Source of the DNA: Enterobacter bugandensis
GTDB taxonomy: Bacteria; Pseudomonadota; Gammaproteobacteria; Enterobacterales; Enterobacteriaceae
Direction of reading: 5' to 3'
NCBI RefSeq assembly: GCF_900324475.1
Contig: NZ_LT992502.1
Span: forward strand, 2,728,001 to 2,792,000
DNA: 64,000 nucleotides
In this document: piece after piece, positions 1-9,294 of the stretch
How positions within the stretch are numbered: position 1 is the stretch's first letter
Layout: each line of letters opens with the position of its first letter
Notes under the pieces: model-generated
Databases searched by the model: none
Told to the model about the DNA's origin: nothing
The model's input: the letters and a program-made list of their open reading frames with translations, nothing else
Translations under genes and position numbers: made by a program

Positions 1-115
1 TTAAATAATGCAAAGCCAGTGCCAGGTTTGAAGACCCTCTTTCAGGGCCCAGAAACCGGGTTTTGCCCGCGTTCACGCACCTCAATCAGGCATAAAATGC
101 CCGCTGATTGTGCAG
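1..115 (-). promoter_or_regulatory. 3' flank of nasR with a long inverted repeat; possible start of the nas operon leader
   Basis: Downstream of nasR on its strand lies a composite hairpin at 83-110: outer arms CAATCA/TGATTG, inner arms GGCAT/ATGCC, with a three-base bulge. A second small stem (CCCT/AGGG) lies near 40-50. In Klebsiella, NasR binds hairpins in the leader RNA of the nasF operon directly after nasR. I infer this is the beginning of that leader. No U-tract terminator is visible here and the nas genes would lie outside the window. Confidence 0.35.
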
Positions 116-1300
116 CTACTCCTTTGGTGTTACCTGCCAGACGCTCTTCACCATAAGCAGCGCGCGGGCGATATCGACCATGCGCTGGTTCTTGTCCATT
201 GCCATTTTGCGCAGCGTCGTCCAGGCCTGTTCTTCACTCATGTTCTGGTGGGTCATCAGCACGCTTTTGGCTTTATCAATGGTTTTGCGCTCCTCAAGCG
301 TATCGCGCAGCGACACGAGCTGGCGGGAAAGCTGCTCTATCTCTCGTGCCTGCTGGCGAACCAGGGTCAGCAGCGGTTTATCCGGGTAGTGCGCCAGCGG
401 ATCGTCCTGTTCATCCCCGGGAAGCGGGTATGCCTCGTCGCGCTGAATACGCTCATCCACCGCGACCATCAGATCGGCGATGATCGTCTCCTCCAGCGCG
501 CGCAGATGCTCCAGCCGCGCCGTTTGCAGCGCAAACCAGGCGAGTGCGGTATTGCCATTGTCTGCGGCAGGCTGGCGGGTACAGGCCACGCGCCGGAGCT
601 GCTCCGTCTCACGATCGGGCTGACAATTAAGGGAGAACGAAGTCTGCACGTCGGCCTGGCTGTGGGAGAGAAAGATCTCAAAGCAGGCCTGCTGCCCGTC
701 AATGCGGTCAACCAGCCGCTGGCGGGTCACATCATCGAAAAAGCCCTGCGTGAAGCCAATCGCCCCCAGGGCCCGCTCTTGTCCCGCCAGCTCTTTCCCC
801 TGCATCAGGCTATATAGCGCGACGAAACGGCCCGCGATTTGCGGGTCGTCAATGCTGTCATTAAGCTGCGGTACGATACTGAGCAGGTGGCGCAGCATGC
901 GGGAGTAGTGCTCCATTGCCTGCGGAGCCGTTAGCGTTTGCCGATTTACACCGTCGCGCAGCGCGGGAAGCGTCTCCAGCGTGAGCAGCGCATTGCCAAT
1001 ACGTTCGCAAACGGCGCTTCCCGGAAAGGCGGACTGTTTTCCAAGAATATCGTTCAGTGCAGCAAGGTTTTCATCCACCAGCGCCCGGCTGGCTTTGCAT
1101 TCAGGCGCATAGAGCTTACCCTGTGAGCAGAGCCAGACGTTAGATGCGCCGCGCTCGCACTGGAGCATATGCACCAGTTGGCTAATGCCGCGCACCAGCA
1201 CGTTCAGCTGCGCCAGCCTGCTGAGCTGCTCCCGGCGCATCCGCCTTGCGCGCTGGAGCCATTCGGTTGCACCTGGCGAAATGCCGGCCATTAATGTCAT
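116..1300 (-). CDS. nasR: Nitrate/nitrite-responsive antiterminator NasR (NIT + ANTAR)
   Basis: A protein of 394 aa. The N-terminal two thirds matches the all-helical NIT nitrate/nitrite sensor. The C-terminal about 60 residues form an ANTAR RNA-binding domain, with the typical segment ERKTIDKAKSVLM and the following helices. On sensing nitrate, the Klebsiella homologue binds leader RNA and prevents termination upstream of the assimilatory nitrate reductase genes. The frame stays open upstream to 1399, but ATG 1300 is preferred: a GGGAG ribosome site precedes it and the longer version would run into ychN. It is divergent from ychN, with 73 bp between the starts. Confidence 0.85.
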   Translation of the reverse strand: MTLMAGISPGATEWLQRARRMRREQLSRLAQLNVLVRGISQLVHMLQCERGASNVWLCSQGKLYAPECKASRALVDENLAALNDILGKQSAFPGSAVCERIGNALLTLETLPALRDGVNRQTLTAPQAMEHYSRMLRHLLSIVPQLNDSIDDPQIAGRFVALYSLMQGKELAGQERALGAIGFTQGFFDDVTRQRLVDRIDGQQACFEIFLSHSQADVQTSFSLNCQPDRETEQLRRVACTRQPAADNGNTALAWFALQTARLEHLRALEETIIADLMVAVDERIQRDEAYPLPGDEQDDPLAHYPDKPLLTLVRQQAREIEQLSRQLVSLRDTLEERKTIDKAKSVLMTHQNMSEEQAWTTLRKMAMDKNQRMVDIARALLMVKSVWQVTPKE

Positions 1301-1373
1301 GCTTACTCTCCCGGACAGCGAAACTCCGGGGAAATTAAGCAATATTCGTGCCTTTATAAGAACAGGAGTCAAC

Positions 1374-1727
1374 ATGCAGAAGATTGTGATCGTCGCCAAC
1401 GGTGCGGCCTACGGCAGCGAATCCCTTTTCAACAGCCTGCGCCTGGCGATCGCGCTACGCGAAAAAGAGAGCGACCTGGTACTGCGGATATTTTTAATGT
1501 CCGACGCCGTCACCGCCGGGCTGAAGGGTCAAAAACCGGCGGAAGGCTACAACATTCAGCAGATGCTGGAGATCCTGACCGCGCAGGACGTGCCGGTAAA
1601 ACTCTGTAAGACCTGCACCGACGGGCGCGGCATTACCGGGCTGCCGCTGATCGAGGGCGTAGAAATCGGTACGCTGGTTGAACTGGCCGAATGGACGCTG
1701 ACCGCGGATAAAGTATTAACTTTTTAA
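1374..1727 (+). CDS. ychN: DsrE/DsrF-like protein YchN
   Basis: A 117-residue protein of the DsrE/F (sulfur-relay-like) fold, almost the same length as E. coli YchN. The N-terminus IVIVANGAAYGSESLFNSL is the typical first strand and helix. Cysteines occur in KLCKTCTDGRG (about residues 80-90), the position of the reactive cysteines in the family. The frame is open from 1185, but ATG 1374 is preceded by ACAGGAG at good spacing and matches the family N-terminus. The biochemical role of YchN is unknown. It lies next to the nas/nar region and cha genes as in E. coli. Confidence 0.88.
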   Translation: MQKIVIVANGAAYGSESLFNSLRLAIALREKESDLVLRIFLMSDAVTAGLKGQKPAEGYNIQQMLEILTAQDVPVKLCKTCTDGRGITGLPLIEGVEIGTLVELAEWTLTADKVLTF

Positions 1728-1774
1728 TAATAAACCCGTAAAAATATTATTTTCTTATGGACGCGGTTTCAGCA

Positions 1775-1802
1775 TCAAGTTTACCTGCGGGGTTGCCGAT
1801 AG
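1775..1802 (+). promoter_or_regulatory. Candidate sigma-28 (FliA) promoter for the chemoreceptor gene
   Basis: TCAAGTTT at 1775-1782 is followed after 12 bases by GCCGATAG at 1795-1802. The sigma-28 consensus is TAAAGTTT-N11-GCCGATAA. Fourteen of 16 consensus bases match and the spacing is one base longer than ideal. It ends 31 bases before the chemoreceptor ATG, and chemoreceptor genes of enterics are commonly FliA-dependent. Confidence 0.6.
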
Positions 1803-1833
1803 GCATGGAAACAACACAGCAGGTATTTCACTT

Positions 1834-3618
1834 ATGTTCAGATCCATTCGCGCACGCATTATCGCCGCGACGACAGGCTGCCTCGTCGTCGCCCTTCTTC
1901 TCAATACCGTAATTAACTTCCAGGTCACGCGCCAGGATAACCAGCAGTCCCAGCGCGATATTCTGACCAGCACCCGCGCCAGCCACAACATGGCGATTGC
2001 CGACTGGGTCAAAAGCAAAATGACGGTGATTACCTCCGCGCAGAGCATCGCGCTGGCTGACGATCCGGTTCCGGCGTTTAAGCAGCTTGCCCAGGCGGGC
2101 GGTTTCACCAATGTTTACGTGGGCTACGCCAGCAAGACGGCGAAATTCTCCGACCCGACAGGCGTCCCGGCGGATTATGACCCCACCGTTCGTCCCTGGT
2201 ATCAACAGGTGGTGAGCACGGACGGCCCGGTGGTAACGGCACCCTACGTTGATGCCGGGACCGGGAAGCTGGTGGTCACGTTTGCCGTGCCGGTGAAGGA
2301 GAATGGCGCTCTGAAAGCGGTGGTGGCGGGCGATGTCGCCATGGATAGCGTGGTGGCGAACGTGCGCGGGATCCACCCCACGCCGGCCAGCAGCGGGTTG
2401 CTTCTGAACAGCGACGGCACGGTGATTGCCGCCAACGAGCCGGCCCTGACGCTGAAGCCGTTTGCCGAGACGATCAAAGGCATCGACCTTGCGGCGCTGA
2501 AGAGCGGTAACCCGGTCGACGGAACGCTGAATGACAAGGATAAAACCTTTATCGCTTCAGCCGTGCCGGGCACGAACTGGCTCCTGGTCGTCGCCCTCGA
2601 CAGCAGCGATGCCACCTCCGGCATGCGTTCCCTGCTGAAAGCGTCGGCGATTTCGCTGGTGATCCTCGCACTCCTGAGCGGCGCCATTGTTCACGTCCTG
2701 ATTGCCCGCCTGCTGAAACGCCTGTCCGACATTCGCGACGCGATGCACAACATTGCCAACGGCACTAACGATCTGTCCCAGCGCCTGCCGGACAGCGGCG
2801 ATGACGAAGTGGCGCAAATTGCGCAGGCGTTTAACGCCTTCAGCGATAAGCTCTCGGTGGTGATGGTTCAGCTCCGTGACGCCAGCGCCTCGGTGAAAAA
2901 CGCCGCGCAGGAGATTGCGGCAGGTAACCAGGATCTCTCCGGACGTACCGAGCAGGCGGCGTCCAGCCTTCGCGAAACCGCCAGCGCCGTGGAAGAGATC
3001 ACCGCCTCTGTCACCCAGTCGAATGAATCGGCAGCAGAAGCCAACGATCAGGCCAGCAAGGCCTCTGCGGCCGCAGCGCGCGGCGGTGAAGTGGTTTCGC
3101 AGGCCATCAGCACCATGCAGTCCATCGAAGTGGCGTCCGCTAAGATTGGCGATATCACCAGCGTGATCGACGGCATCGCCTTCCAGACCAACATTCTGGC
3201 GCTGAACGCCTCCGTCGAGGCGGCGCGTGCCGGTGAGCAGGGCCGCGGGTTCGCCGTGGTTGCCGGTGAAGTGCGGAACCTCGCCAGCCGCAGCGCCCAG
3301 GCGGCGAAAGAGATCAAATCGCTTATCGACTCCACCACCGACAGCGTGGCCACCGGCTCGCGCTACGTGCATCTGGCCGGGGAAAGCATGGATGAGATCC
3401 GCTCCAGCATCGGCAGCGTCTCCGGCATCATGCGCGAGATCTCAATTGCCACCAGCGAGCAGATGAAAGGCATTCACGAGATCAACCACGCGGTGACCCA
3501 TCTCGACAGAATGGTGCAGCAGAATGCCGAGCTGGTGGTGCAGTCCGCCGCGGCCGCCAGCGCATTGCAAAGCCAGGCGGGCGACCTTGCTGAAACCGCC
3601 GGCCATTTCCGCATTTAA
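1834..3618 (+). CDS. Methyl-accepting chemotaxis protein with periplasmic Cache domain
   Basis: A transmembrane chemoreceptor of 594 aa. TM1 spans about residues 8-28, a periplasmic Cache-type ligand domain about 35-250 (WYQQ and PYVDAGTGKLVVTFAVPV are typical), TM2 about 268-290, then HAMP and a long coiled-coil signalling domain. The kinase-control hairpin tip contains IAFQTNILALNASVEAARAG. It should relay ligand binding to CheA through CheW. The C-terminus is HFRI, so the CheR/CheB-tethering NWETF pentapeptide of Tar/Tsr is missing. The ligand cannot be read from the sequence. It occupies the place of ychO in E. coli. Confidence 0.93.
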   Translation: MFRSIRARIIAATTGCLVVALLLNTVINFQVTRQDNQQSQRDILTSTRASHNMAIADWVKSKMTVITSAQSIALADDPVPAFKQLAQAGGFTNVYVGYASKTAKFSDPTGVPADYDPTVRPWYQQVVSTDGPVVTAPYVDAGTGKLVVTFAVPVKENGALKAVVAGDVAMDSVVANVRGIHPTPASSGLLLNSDGTVIAANEPALTLKPFAETIKGIDLAALKSGNPVDGTLNDKDKTFIASAVPGTNWLLVVALDSSDATSGMRSLLKASAISLVILALLSGAIVHVLIARLLKRLSDIRDAMHNIANGTNDLSQRLPDSGDDEVAQIAQAFNAFSDKLSVVMVQLRDASASVKNAAQEIAAGNQDLSGRTEQAASSLRETASAVEEITASVTQSNESAAEANDQASKASAAAARGGEVVSQAISTMQSIEVASAKIGDITSVIDGIAFQTNILALNASVEAARAGEQGRGFAVVAGEVRNLASRSAQAAKEIKSLIDSTTDSVATGSRYVHLAGESMDEIRSSIGSVSGIMREISIATSEQMKGIHEINHAVTHLDRMVQQNAELVVQSAAAASALQSQAGDLAETAGHFRI

Positions 3619-3627
3619 TTTTCTTCA

Positions 3628-3657
3628 GACGCGCGTTAAACAGGGTAAACGCGCGTC
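3628..3657 (+). terminator. Inverted repeat after the chemoreceptor gene
   Basis: Perfect 10-bp arms GACGCGCGTT/AACGCGCGTC are separated by 10 bases, starting 9 bases after the stop codon. There is no T-run behind it, so it may act as an mRNA 3'-end stabiliser or a weak terminator. Confidence 0.45.
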
Positions 3658-3812
3658 CGCTGAAAGGTTTCAGGAATTTTGTCATTTTTGTTTAATCGTT
3701 ATGCCATTTTTTGATCAAAATCAGCATCCCTCGCTCCCCGCTTTGGTGTTATGCAATGAGTATTTTGTGAACAACATCACGCTCGGGATGGGCAAAATCG
3801 ACGGGGTAGAAA

Positions 3813-4052
3813 ATGGCACTGGTGAAAACAAGTTTGAAACTGTTTGGCGGGGATACGGTGGTGGTGCGTTGCTCAGAGCGCTGTCGTATTCATCTGATGA
3901 GTGCGAAAGCACAGAAGCAATCCCAGGCGGATATTCTGACCGTGCAGGATGACAAGGCCTGGCTTACCGTGCCGTATACCGGTACGTGGGATGTGCTGAT
4001 CGACAGCCACAGCCAGTCGCTGGAGCACTCGGTCAGCTACGTGGCTGCGTAA
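3813..4052 (+). CDS. Small DUF1883-like protein
   Basis: A 79-residue soluble protein with no signal peptide or membrane segment. The order GGDTVVVRCSERCRIHLM, then VPYTGTWDVLID near the C-terminus, resembles DUF1883 (a short beta-rich domain with GDxVxV and VPxxGxWxVxID). GGGGTAG lies about 7 bases before ATG 3813. No function is known for the domain. It is a lone gene between the chemoreceptor and chaC, closed by a hairpin at 4058-4077. The family assignment is from memory and moderate in strength. Confidence 0.7.
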   Translation: MALVKTSLKLFGGDTVVVRCSERCRIHLMSAKAQKQSQADILTVQDDKAWLTVPYTGTWDVLIDSHSQSLEHSVSYVAA

Positions 4053-4057
4053 TTTAA

Positions 4058-4077
4058 ACGCCCGGCTCGCCGGGCGT
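4058..4077. terminator. Hairpin between the DUF1883-like gene and chaC
   Basis: ACGCCCGG-CTCG-CCGGGCGT, an 8-bp perfect stem with a four-base loop, lies between two convergent genes. It is a likely bidirectional terminator, although flanking T/A runs are short. Confidence 0.55.
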
Positions 4078-4081
4078 ATTC

Positions 4082-4777
4082 TCAGGCAAAACCCGGTCGC
4101 AGCGTGCTGTTGAGCGGGTTCCCTTCCAGCAGCGCCTTCACTTTCACCACCAGCTCATTCAGACAATCGTCCTGCATGCCGAGGCGGGTCAGCTCCTGAT
4201 CGAGGGAGAAGAGATATTGCGCGTTGGTGCCCAGCGGCCCGCTGGCGGCGGCAATTAACGGGGCAATCACCTGCGTGCGGGTGTCCGCTTCATACAGCGG
4301 GTGGCGCGGATCCATAATAAATACCAGCGCGTTAACGGTGCGCCCGTCGTCGAGCTCCAGCTTGCACCAGCTCGGCATATAGCAGCCGGTGATCATCTCG
4401 CGCTTCCAGAGCAGCGTCAGCTCCTCTTCGAGCGTGGCATCCGGAAGGCGATACGCGACGCCCGTGGTGCGTCCGCCCTCTTTTAGTGCAAGCATGCGCC
4501 CTGGCTGACAGGCGCTGCCGCGTCCGGCCGTCAGGCGCAGGCAAAATGCGCGATGCCAGCCGGGCAGCGTGCCGGTTGCCGATTCAACAAATTCGAGAGC
4601 CGGGTTCCACATCAGTGAACCGTAGCCAAAAATCCATACCGGGCCATCATCCGGGCGGCAGGCAAGCGTAGCAGCGAGCGACGCCGCACGTTGTTCAGCT
4701 GACCAGAGAAGCGATTCCTCAATAGCACCAAATGCCGTCTTACAATCTGCCTTCATTAAGAAATCACGCGTTAACAC
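4082..4777 (-). CDS. chaC: Glutathione-specific gamma-glutamylcyclotransferase ChaC
   Basis: Cytosolic enzyme of 231 aa that splits glutathione into 5-oxoproline and Cys-Gly. The substrate-binding loop is FGYGSLMWNP, and LRLTAGRGSACQPGRMLAL and KREMITGCYMPSW are characteristic of the family. The frame is open up to 4912, but GTG 4777 is chosen: GGAGG lies 6 bases upstream and the product then starts (M)LTRDFLM, matching the length of the E. coli protein as I remember it. It is read in the same direction as chaB but separated by 177 bp. Confidence 0.9.
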   Translation of the reverse strand: MLTRDFLMKADCKTAFGAIEESLLWSAEQRAASLAATLACRPDDGPVWIFGYGSLMWNPALEFVESATGTLPGWHRAFCLRLTAGRGSACQPGRMLALKEGGRTTGVAYRLPDATLEEELTLLWKREMITGCYMPSWCKLELDDGRTVNALVFIMDPRHPLYEADTRTQVIAPLIAAASGPLGTNAQYLFSLDQELTRLGMQDDCLNELVVKVKALLEGNPLNSTLRPGFA

Positions 4778-4954
4778 TTTCCACCTCCGCCACTGCATGC
4801 TTCCTTGCGACATCTGTAATTCGCCTTCCCGGCATTCTGTGCTGGTCATTTTGCCAGCAGTCAAATTACGATAAGCAATTAGCGGACCAGTTGCAATACA
4901 ACGGCAGTTCAACCGCCTGAAAAGTCAAAATGAAGGCAGCGAATAATTTCACGG

Positions 4955-5185
4955 CTATTTCTTTTTATGCAATTTATCATCGTCTCCTTTCTCATAGTCA
5001 TGTTTTACTGCGGCCCAGGCGACCTTGTGCGCCGTCTCTTCCCGGCTGGCATTATCCCGCCGATCGTCTTTATCTTTGTACTGATCCCAGGCGCTGTTAA
5101 ACGCTTCTTTGTAGATATCCTGCGCGTGTTCGGGCAGGACGTTTTTCACGTTATCGGGTAATTCGCGTTTCGTTTTATATGGCAT
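4955..5185 (-). CDS. chaB: Cation transport regulator ChaB
   Basis: A protein of 76 aa nearly identical to E. coli ChaB (PYKTKRELPDNVKNVLPEHA at the start, DASREETAHKVAWAAVKH-like centre, lysine-rich end). It is described as a modulator of ChaA, but its mechanism is unclear. ATG 5185 is preferred over the in-frame GTG one codon upstream because it gives the conserved MPYKTK start. It is divergent from chaA. Confidence 0.9.
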   Translation of the reverse strand: MPYKTKRELPDNVKNVLPEHAQDIYKEAFNSAWDQYKDKDDRRDNASREETAHKVAWAAVKHDYEKGDDDKLHKKK

Positions 5186-5395
5186 CACTAACCTCTCTTT
5201 TGCCTAAAGAGTTAAGTGTGGACGACGATACGCCGGTGTGCCAGCTGGTCATAAACAATGAACGAATGAATTTCATAATTCATTGTTATTTAAACTATAT
5301 TTAAAAGAGATATCTTATTATAGGCATTAAATAAGAAAACCATAACAAAGGGTAAAATTAAGTAAAAAATAAAGGTTATTTAACAGATTTCTGTT

Positions 5396-5425
5396 AATTT
5401 GTTGCCCTTAAAATCTATCTATAAT
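5396..5425 (+). promoter_or_regulatory. Candidate -10 element of the chaA promoter
   Basis: A perfect TATAAT lies at 5420-5425, 29 bases before the chaA start codon, in a strongly A+T-rich 266-bp divergent intergenic region. The -35 element is weak: nothing close to TTGACA lies 16-18 bases upstream. No other feature is apparent in the 5186-5454 gap. Confidence 0.4.
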
Positions 5426-5454
5426 TACAAGCACCTGCATTGATGGAGAAGCAC

Positions 5455-6555
5455 ATGACAGCAACACACGAGGCGGTAAAGACCCGCCACAAGGAGACGT
5501 CTCTCATTTTCCCGGTTCTGGCACTGGCTGTGCTGCTCTTCTGGGGAAGCAGTCAGTCACTGCCAGTGGTGGTTGGTATCAATATTCTTGCCCTGGTGGG
5601 CATTTTAACCAGCGCATTTAGCGTCGTTCGCCATGCGGACGTATTAGCCCACCGCCTGGGCGAGCCTTATGGCTCTTTAATTCTCAGCCTTTCCGTCGTT
5701 ATTCTCGAAGTCAGCCTGATTTCCGCGTTGATGGCAACCGGCGATGCCGCCCCGACCCTGATGCGCGATACGCTTTACTCCATCATTATGATTGTGACGG
5801 GCGGCCTGGTAGGCTTCTCTCTGTTACTGGGCGGACGCAAATTTGCGACCCAGTACATGAATCTTTTCGGCATTAAACAGTATCTGATTGCCCTCTTCCC
5901 GCTGGCAATTATCGTGCTGGTCTTCCCGATGGCGCTGCCGGGCGCAAACTTCTCCACCGGCCAGGCGCTGCTGGTCGCGCTGATTTCCGCCGCCATGTAC
6001 GGCGTGTTCCTGCTCATTCAGACCAAAACGCACCAGAGCCTGTTTGTGTATGAGCATGAAGACGACAGCGACGACGATGACCCGCACCACGGCAAGCCGT
6101 CGGCCCACAGCAGCGCGTGGCACACGGTTTGGCTGATCGTGCATCTGATTGCGGTGATTGCCGTCACCAAGATGAACGCCAACCCGCTGGAGACGCTGTT
6201 AACCGAGCTGAACGCGCCGGTGGCCTTTACCGGTTTCCTGGTGGCGCTGCTGATCCTCTCCCCTGAGGGTTTAGGTGCGCTGAAGGCGGTGCTGAACAAT
6301 CAGGTGCAGCGTGCGATGAATCTGTTCTTCGGCTCCGTGCTGGCGACCATTTCACTCACCGTACCGGTGGTGACGCTGATCGCCTTTATGACCGGTAACG
6401 AGCTGCAGTTTGCGCTGGGCGCGCCGGAGATGATTGTGATGGTGGCCTCGCTGCTGCTGTGCCAGATTTCATTCTCCACTGGCCGCACCAATGTCCTGAA
6501 CGGCGCGGCGCATATGGCGCTGTTTGTAGCGTACTTGATGACGATCTTTGCATAG
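5455..6555 (+). CDS. chaA: Na+/K+/Ca2+:proton antiporter ChaA
   Basis: Inner-membrane cation/proton exchanger of 366 aa with about eleven hydrophobic segments. It contains the two CaCA-family alpha-repeat signatures, GEPYGSLILSLSVVILEVSLI near residue 70 and LLILSPEGLGALKAVLNNQ near 265, each with the key acidic residue. The cytoplasmic loop EHEDDSDDDDPHHGK is the acidic stretch known from E. coli ChaA. It exports Na+ and Ca2+ at alkaline pH and K+ at high salt. ATG 5455 with GGAG upstream gives the E. coli length, while the frame itself begins at 5440. Confidence 0.94.
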   Translation: MTATHEAVKTRHKETSLIFPVLALAVLLFWGSSQSLPVVVGINILALVGILTSAFSVVRHADVLAHRLGEPYGSLILSLSVVILEVSLISALMATGDAAPTLMRDTLYSIIMIVTGGLVGFSLLLGGRKFATQYMNLFGIKQYLIALFPLAIIVLVFPMALPGANFSTGQALLVALISAAMYGVFLLIQTKTHQSLFVYEHEDDSDDDDPHHGKPSAHSSAWHTVWLIVHLIAVIAVTKMNANPLETLLTELNAPVAFTGFLVALLILSPEGLGALKAVLNNQVQRAMNLFFGSVLATISLTVPVVTLIAFMTGNELQFALGAPEMIVMVASLLLCQISFSTGRTNVLNGAAHMALFVAYLMTIFA

Positions 6556-6560
6556 TCTTT

Positions 6561-6590
6561 TTGCCCAGCGGCGCTGCGCTTACCCGGCAA
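6561..6590. repeat. REP-like palindromic sequence
   Basis: TTGCCCAGCGGCGCTGCGCT followed by TACCCGGCAA resembles enterobacterial REP elements, which have imperfect complementary arms around a GCGGC/GCTGCGC core. It sits directly after chaA and before the shared terminator. Only one unit is present. Confidence 0.5.
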
Positions 6591-6599
6591 TATGTCCCA

Positions 6600-6629
6600 T
6601 AAAAAAACCCGCCGAAGCGGGTTTTTTTA
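6600..6629. terminator. Bidirectional intrinsic terminator between chaA and kdsA
   Basis: ACCCGC-CGAA-GCGGGT is flanked by seven A on the left and seven T on the right, so it works for both convergent genes. It abuts the kdsA stop codon. Confidence 0.92.
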
Positions 6630-7493
<864 letters not shown>

Positions 7494-7520
7494 TTATTCA
7501 GGTGTGAATCGGAATTAAGA

Positions 7521-8330
7521 TTAATGCAGTGTAATTTGTTTGTGCGAGATCGCGTTGATCTGCGCGCGAATCATTTCGCTAATCGGATCTTCCGGACACT
7601 GCTCGACGAAATAGCTCAGATCGTTCAGCGCCACGTGCTCGCAGTCGAGCTGGGCATAGATAAGCCCGCGGTCGCGAATTTCGTACGGATCTTCCGGATT
7701 AAACTGCAGCAGCACTTCACTGGCACGCAAGGCCAGCTCCATCTGACGCTCTTCCATCAGCGCTGACTTCAGCGTATCCAGCAGCTTGCGAATGACTTCG
7801 GCGTTGTCGGCTTCGTCGAGATCTTCGTTAAAGAGCTCGGCCACCGGGCTGATGTTGCCTTTCAGCCAGACGTCCAGCGTATGCTCGTCCAGCGTGTCGC
7901 CGTTAAACGGATTAATGAGCCACATCTCACCGTCCAGCCACTCCGCACGCAGGATCATCTGCGTCGGGAAAATAACCGGCACCAGCGGAATATCCAGGCG
8001 GTGCGCAACCCACAGCAAAATAGAGCCCAGCGCAACGGCGCTGCCCTGACGATTTTTTAAGACCTGGTCCAGCCATAATGCGTCAGACAGGCGATACACG
8101 CCACGCGTGTCGCAGAAACCCCATTCGCCGTAGAAAAGCTCCAGAAGCTTCTCTAATTGCCAGTCCTGCGGGCGCGCCTGATTGATCTCTTCACGCGCCA
8201 GGCTGACCAGATTCTCCAGCTCATCGTAAACGTACTGCGACGTAAAATCGTCGCGTATCATCTCCGAAATCAGGATCATGCCATCGCAAAGCGGCACTTT
8301 ATTAAATTCGAAATCGGCTAAGGACCTCAT
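7521..8330 (-). CDS. sirB1: SirB1/YchA, transglutaminase-like protein with TPR tail
   Basis: A 269-residue protein, the same length as E. coli YchA. The N-terminal part has the transglutaminase-like SirB1 domain (YGEWGFCDTRGVYRL; NRQGSAVALGSILLWVAHRL). The C-terminal part (about 185-269) is helical and TPR-like (ALRASEVLLQFNPEDPYEIRDRG). The name comes from multicopy effects on Salmonella invasion gene expression; the molecular activity is unknown. Its ATG overlaps the stop of the sirB2 remnant (ATGA), which preserves the old translational coupling. GGGGT precedes the start. Confidence 0.92.
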   Translation of the reverse strand: MRSLADFEFNKVPLCDGMILISEMIRDDFTSQYVYDELENLVSLAREEINQARPQDWQLEKLLELFYGEWGFCDTRGVYRLSDALWLDQVLKNRQGSAVALGSILLWVAHRLDIPLVPVIFPTQMILRAEWLDGEMWLINPFNGDTLDEHTLDVWLKGNISPVAELFNEDLDEADNAEVIRKLLDTLKSALMEERQMELALRASEVLLQFNPEDPYEIRDRGLIYAQLDCEHVALNDLSYFVEQCPEDPISEMIRAQINAISHKQITLH

Positions 8331-8463
8331 GACTTACCCCAGTAACGACTGAGCGAACAATGACGCTCAGGCGCGATAAAACTCAAAACGATGTAGATGA
8401 TAACGCCAAACTGCCTTTCAGTCAGCCTTACGCCTTTATCAGTAAATGGCAGATACCCGGATC
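8327..8463 (-). pseudogene. sirB2: Remnant of sirB2 (ychQ)
   Basis: In E. coli an integral membrane gene of about 130 codons, sirB2, lies between prmC and sirB1. Here only about 137 bp remain. Directly after the prmC stop, the minus strand reads GYLPFTDKGVRLTERQ and then FGVIIYIVLSFIA, which resembles the latter part of SirB2 as I remember it. After that the frame diverges to an unrelated tail and ends at TGA overlapping the sirB1 ATG. The 5' two thirds and most of the 3' end are gone and there is no start codon. Confidence 0.72.
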
Positions 8464-9294
8464 TCAAGACCACTGCCCCAGCGTCAGGCGTTCGTTGCCG
8501 CCGTAGTCGCGGCAGGTTTCGACAGCGGCGTAGCCTGCCTGGGTAAACAGTGCCCGCACGGATTCTCCCTGCGTCCAGCCATGCTCCACGAGCAACCAGC
8601 CGCCGGGAAGCAAATGCTCTCGTGACGTTGTCACAATGTGATCAAGATCGGCTAATCCCGCGTTGGCGGCCACGAGCGCCGTCAGCGGTTCGAAGCGAAC
8701 ATCCCCCTGCGCAAGGTGCGGATCATGTTCGTCAATGTAAGGAGGATTGCTGACAATCATCGCAAATGAGCGGTTCTCCAGCGCGGCAAACCAGCTGCTT
8801 TGCAGCACCGTTACGTTGCTGAGCCCGAGACGTTCCACGTTACGCAGCGCCAGCGCCACCGCGTCGGGCATCACATCCACTGCCGTTACATCGCAGTCAG
8901 GCCGCTCGCTGGCCAGCGCCAGCGCGATAGCACCTGTTCCAGTACCGAGATCGAGAATGCGGCAGGCCTTCGCCGGTAAACGCGCCAGCGCCTGCTCCAC
9001 CAGACACTCGGTATCCGGACGCGGGATCAGCGTTGCCGCCGAGACGTAAAGCGGTAGCGACCAGAACTCGCGCTCACCGACAAGGTGCGCCACCGGCTCG
9101 CCGTTTTTACGGCGGGCAAGCAGCGTGGCGAGCCGTGCTTCCTGCTCTGCAGTCAGCTCAGTTTCGCCGAATGCCAGCAGGTACGTGCGGGCTTTACCCG
9201 TCACATGCTCAAGCAAAATTTCGGCATCGCGCTTCGGGCTTTCGCTTTTGCAAAGCTCAGCGGCCGCCTCGCGTAACCAGCGCTGAAAATCCAT
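8464..9294 (-). CDS. prmC: Release factor glutamine methyltransferase PrmC
   Basis: AdoMet-dependent enzyme of 276 aa that methylates the GGQ glutamine of RF1 and RF2. An N-terminal helical domain recognises the release factor. The Rossmann methyltransferase domain has the SAM loop LDLGTGTGAIAL (about 124-135) and the catalytic NPPY at residues 183-186. ATG 9294 overlaps the prfA stop (TAATG), so enzyme and substrate are translationally coupled. It is followed at once by the sirB2 remnant. Confidence 0.96.
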   Translation of the reverse strand: MDFQRWLREAAAELCKSESPKRDAEILLEHVTGKARTYLLAFGETELTAEQEARLATLLARRKNGEPVAHLVGEREFWSLPLYVSAATLIPRPDTECLVEQALARLPAKACRILDLGTGTGAIALALASERPDCDVTAVDVMPDAVALALRNVERLGLSNVTVLQSSWFAALENRSFAMIVSNPPYIDEHDPHLAQGDVRFEPLTALVAANAGLADLDHIVTTSREHLLPGGWLLVEHGWTQGESVRALFTQAGYAAVETCRDYGGNERLTLGQWS

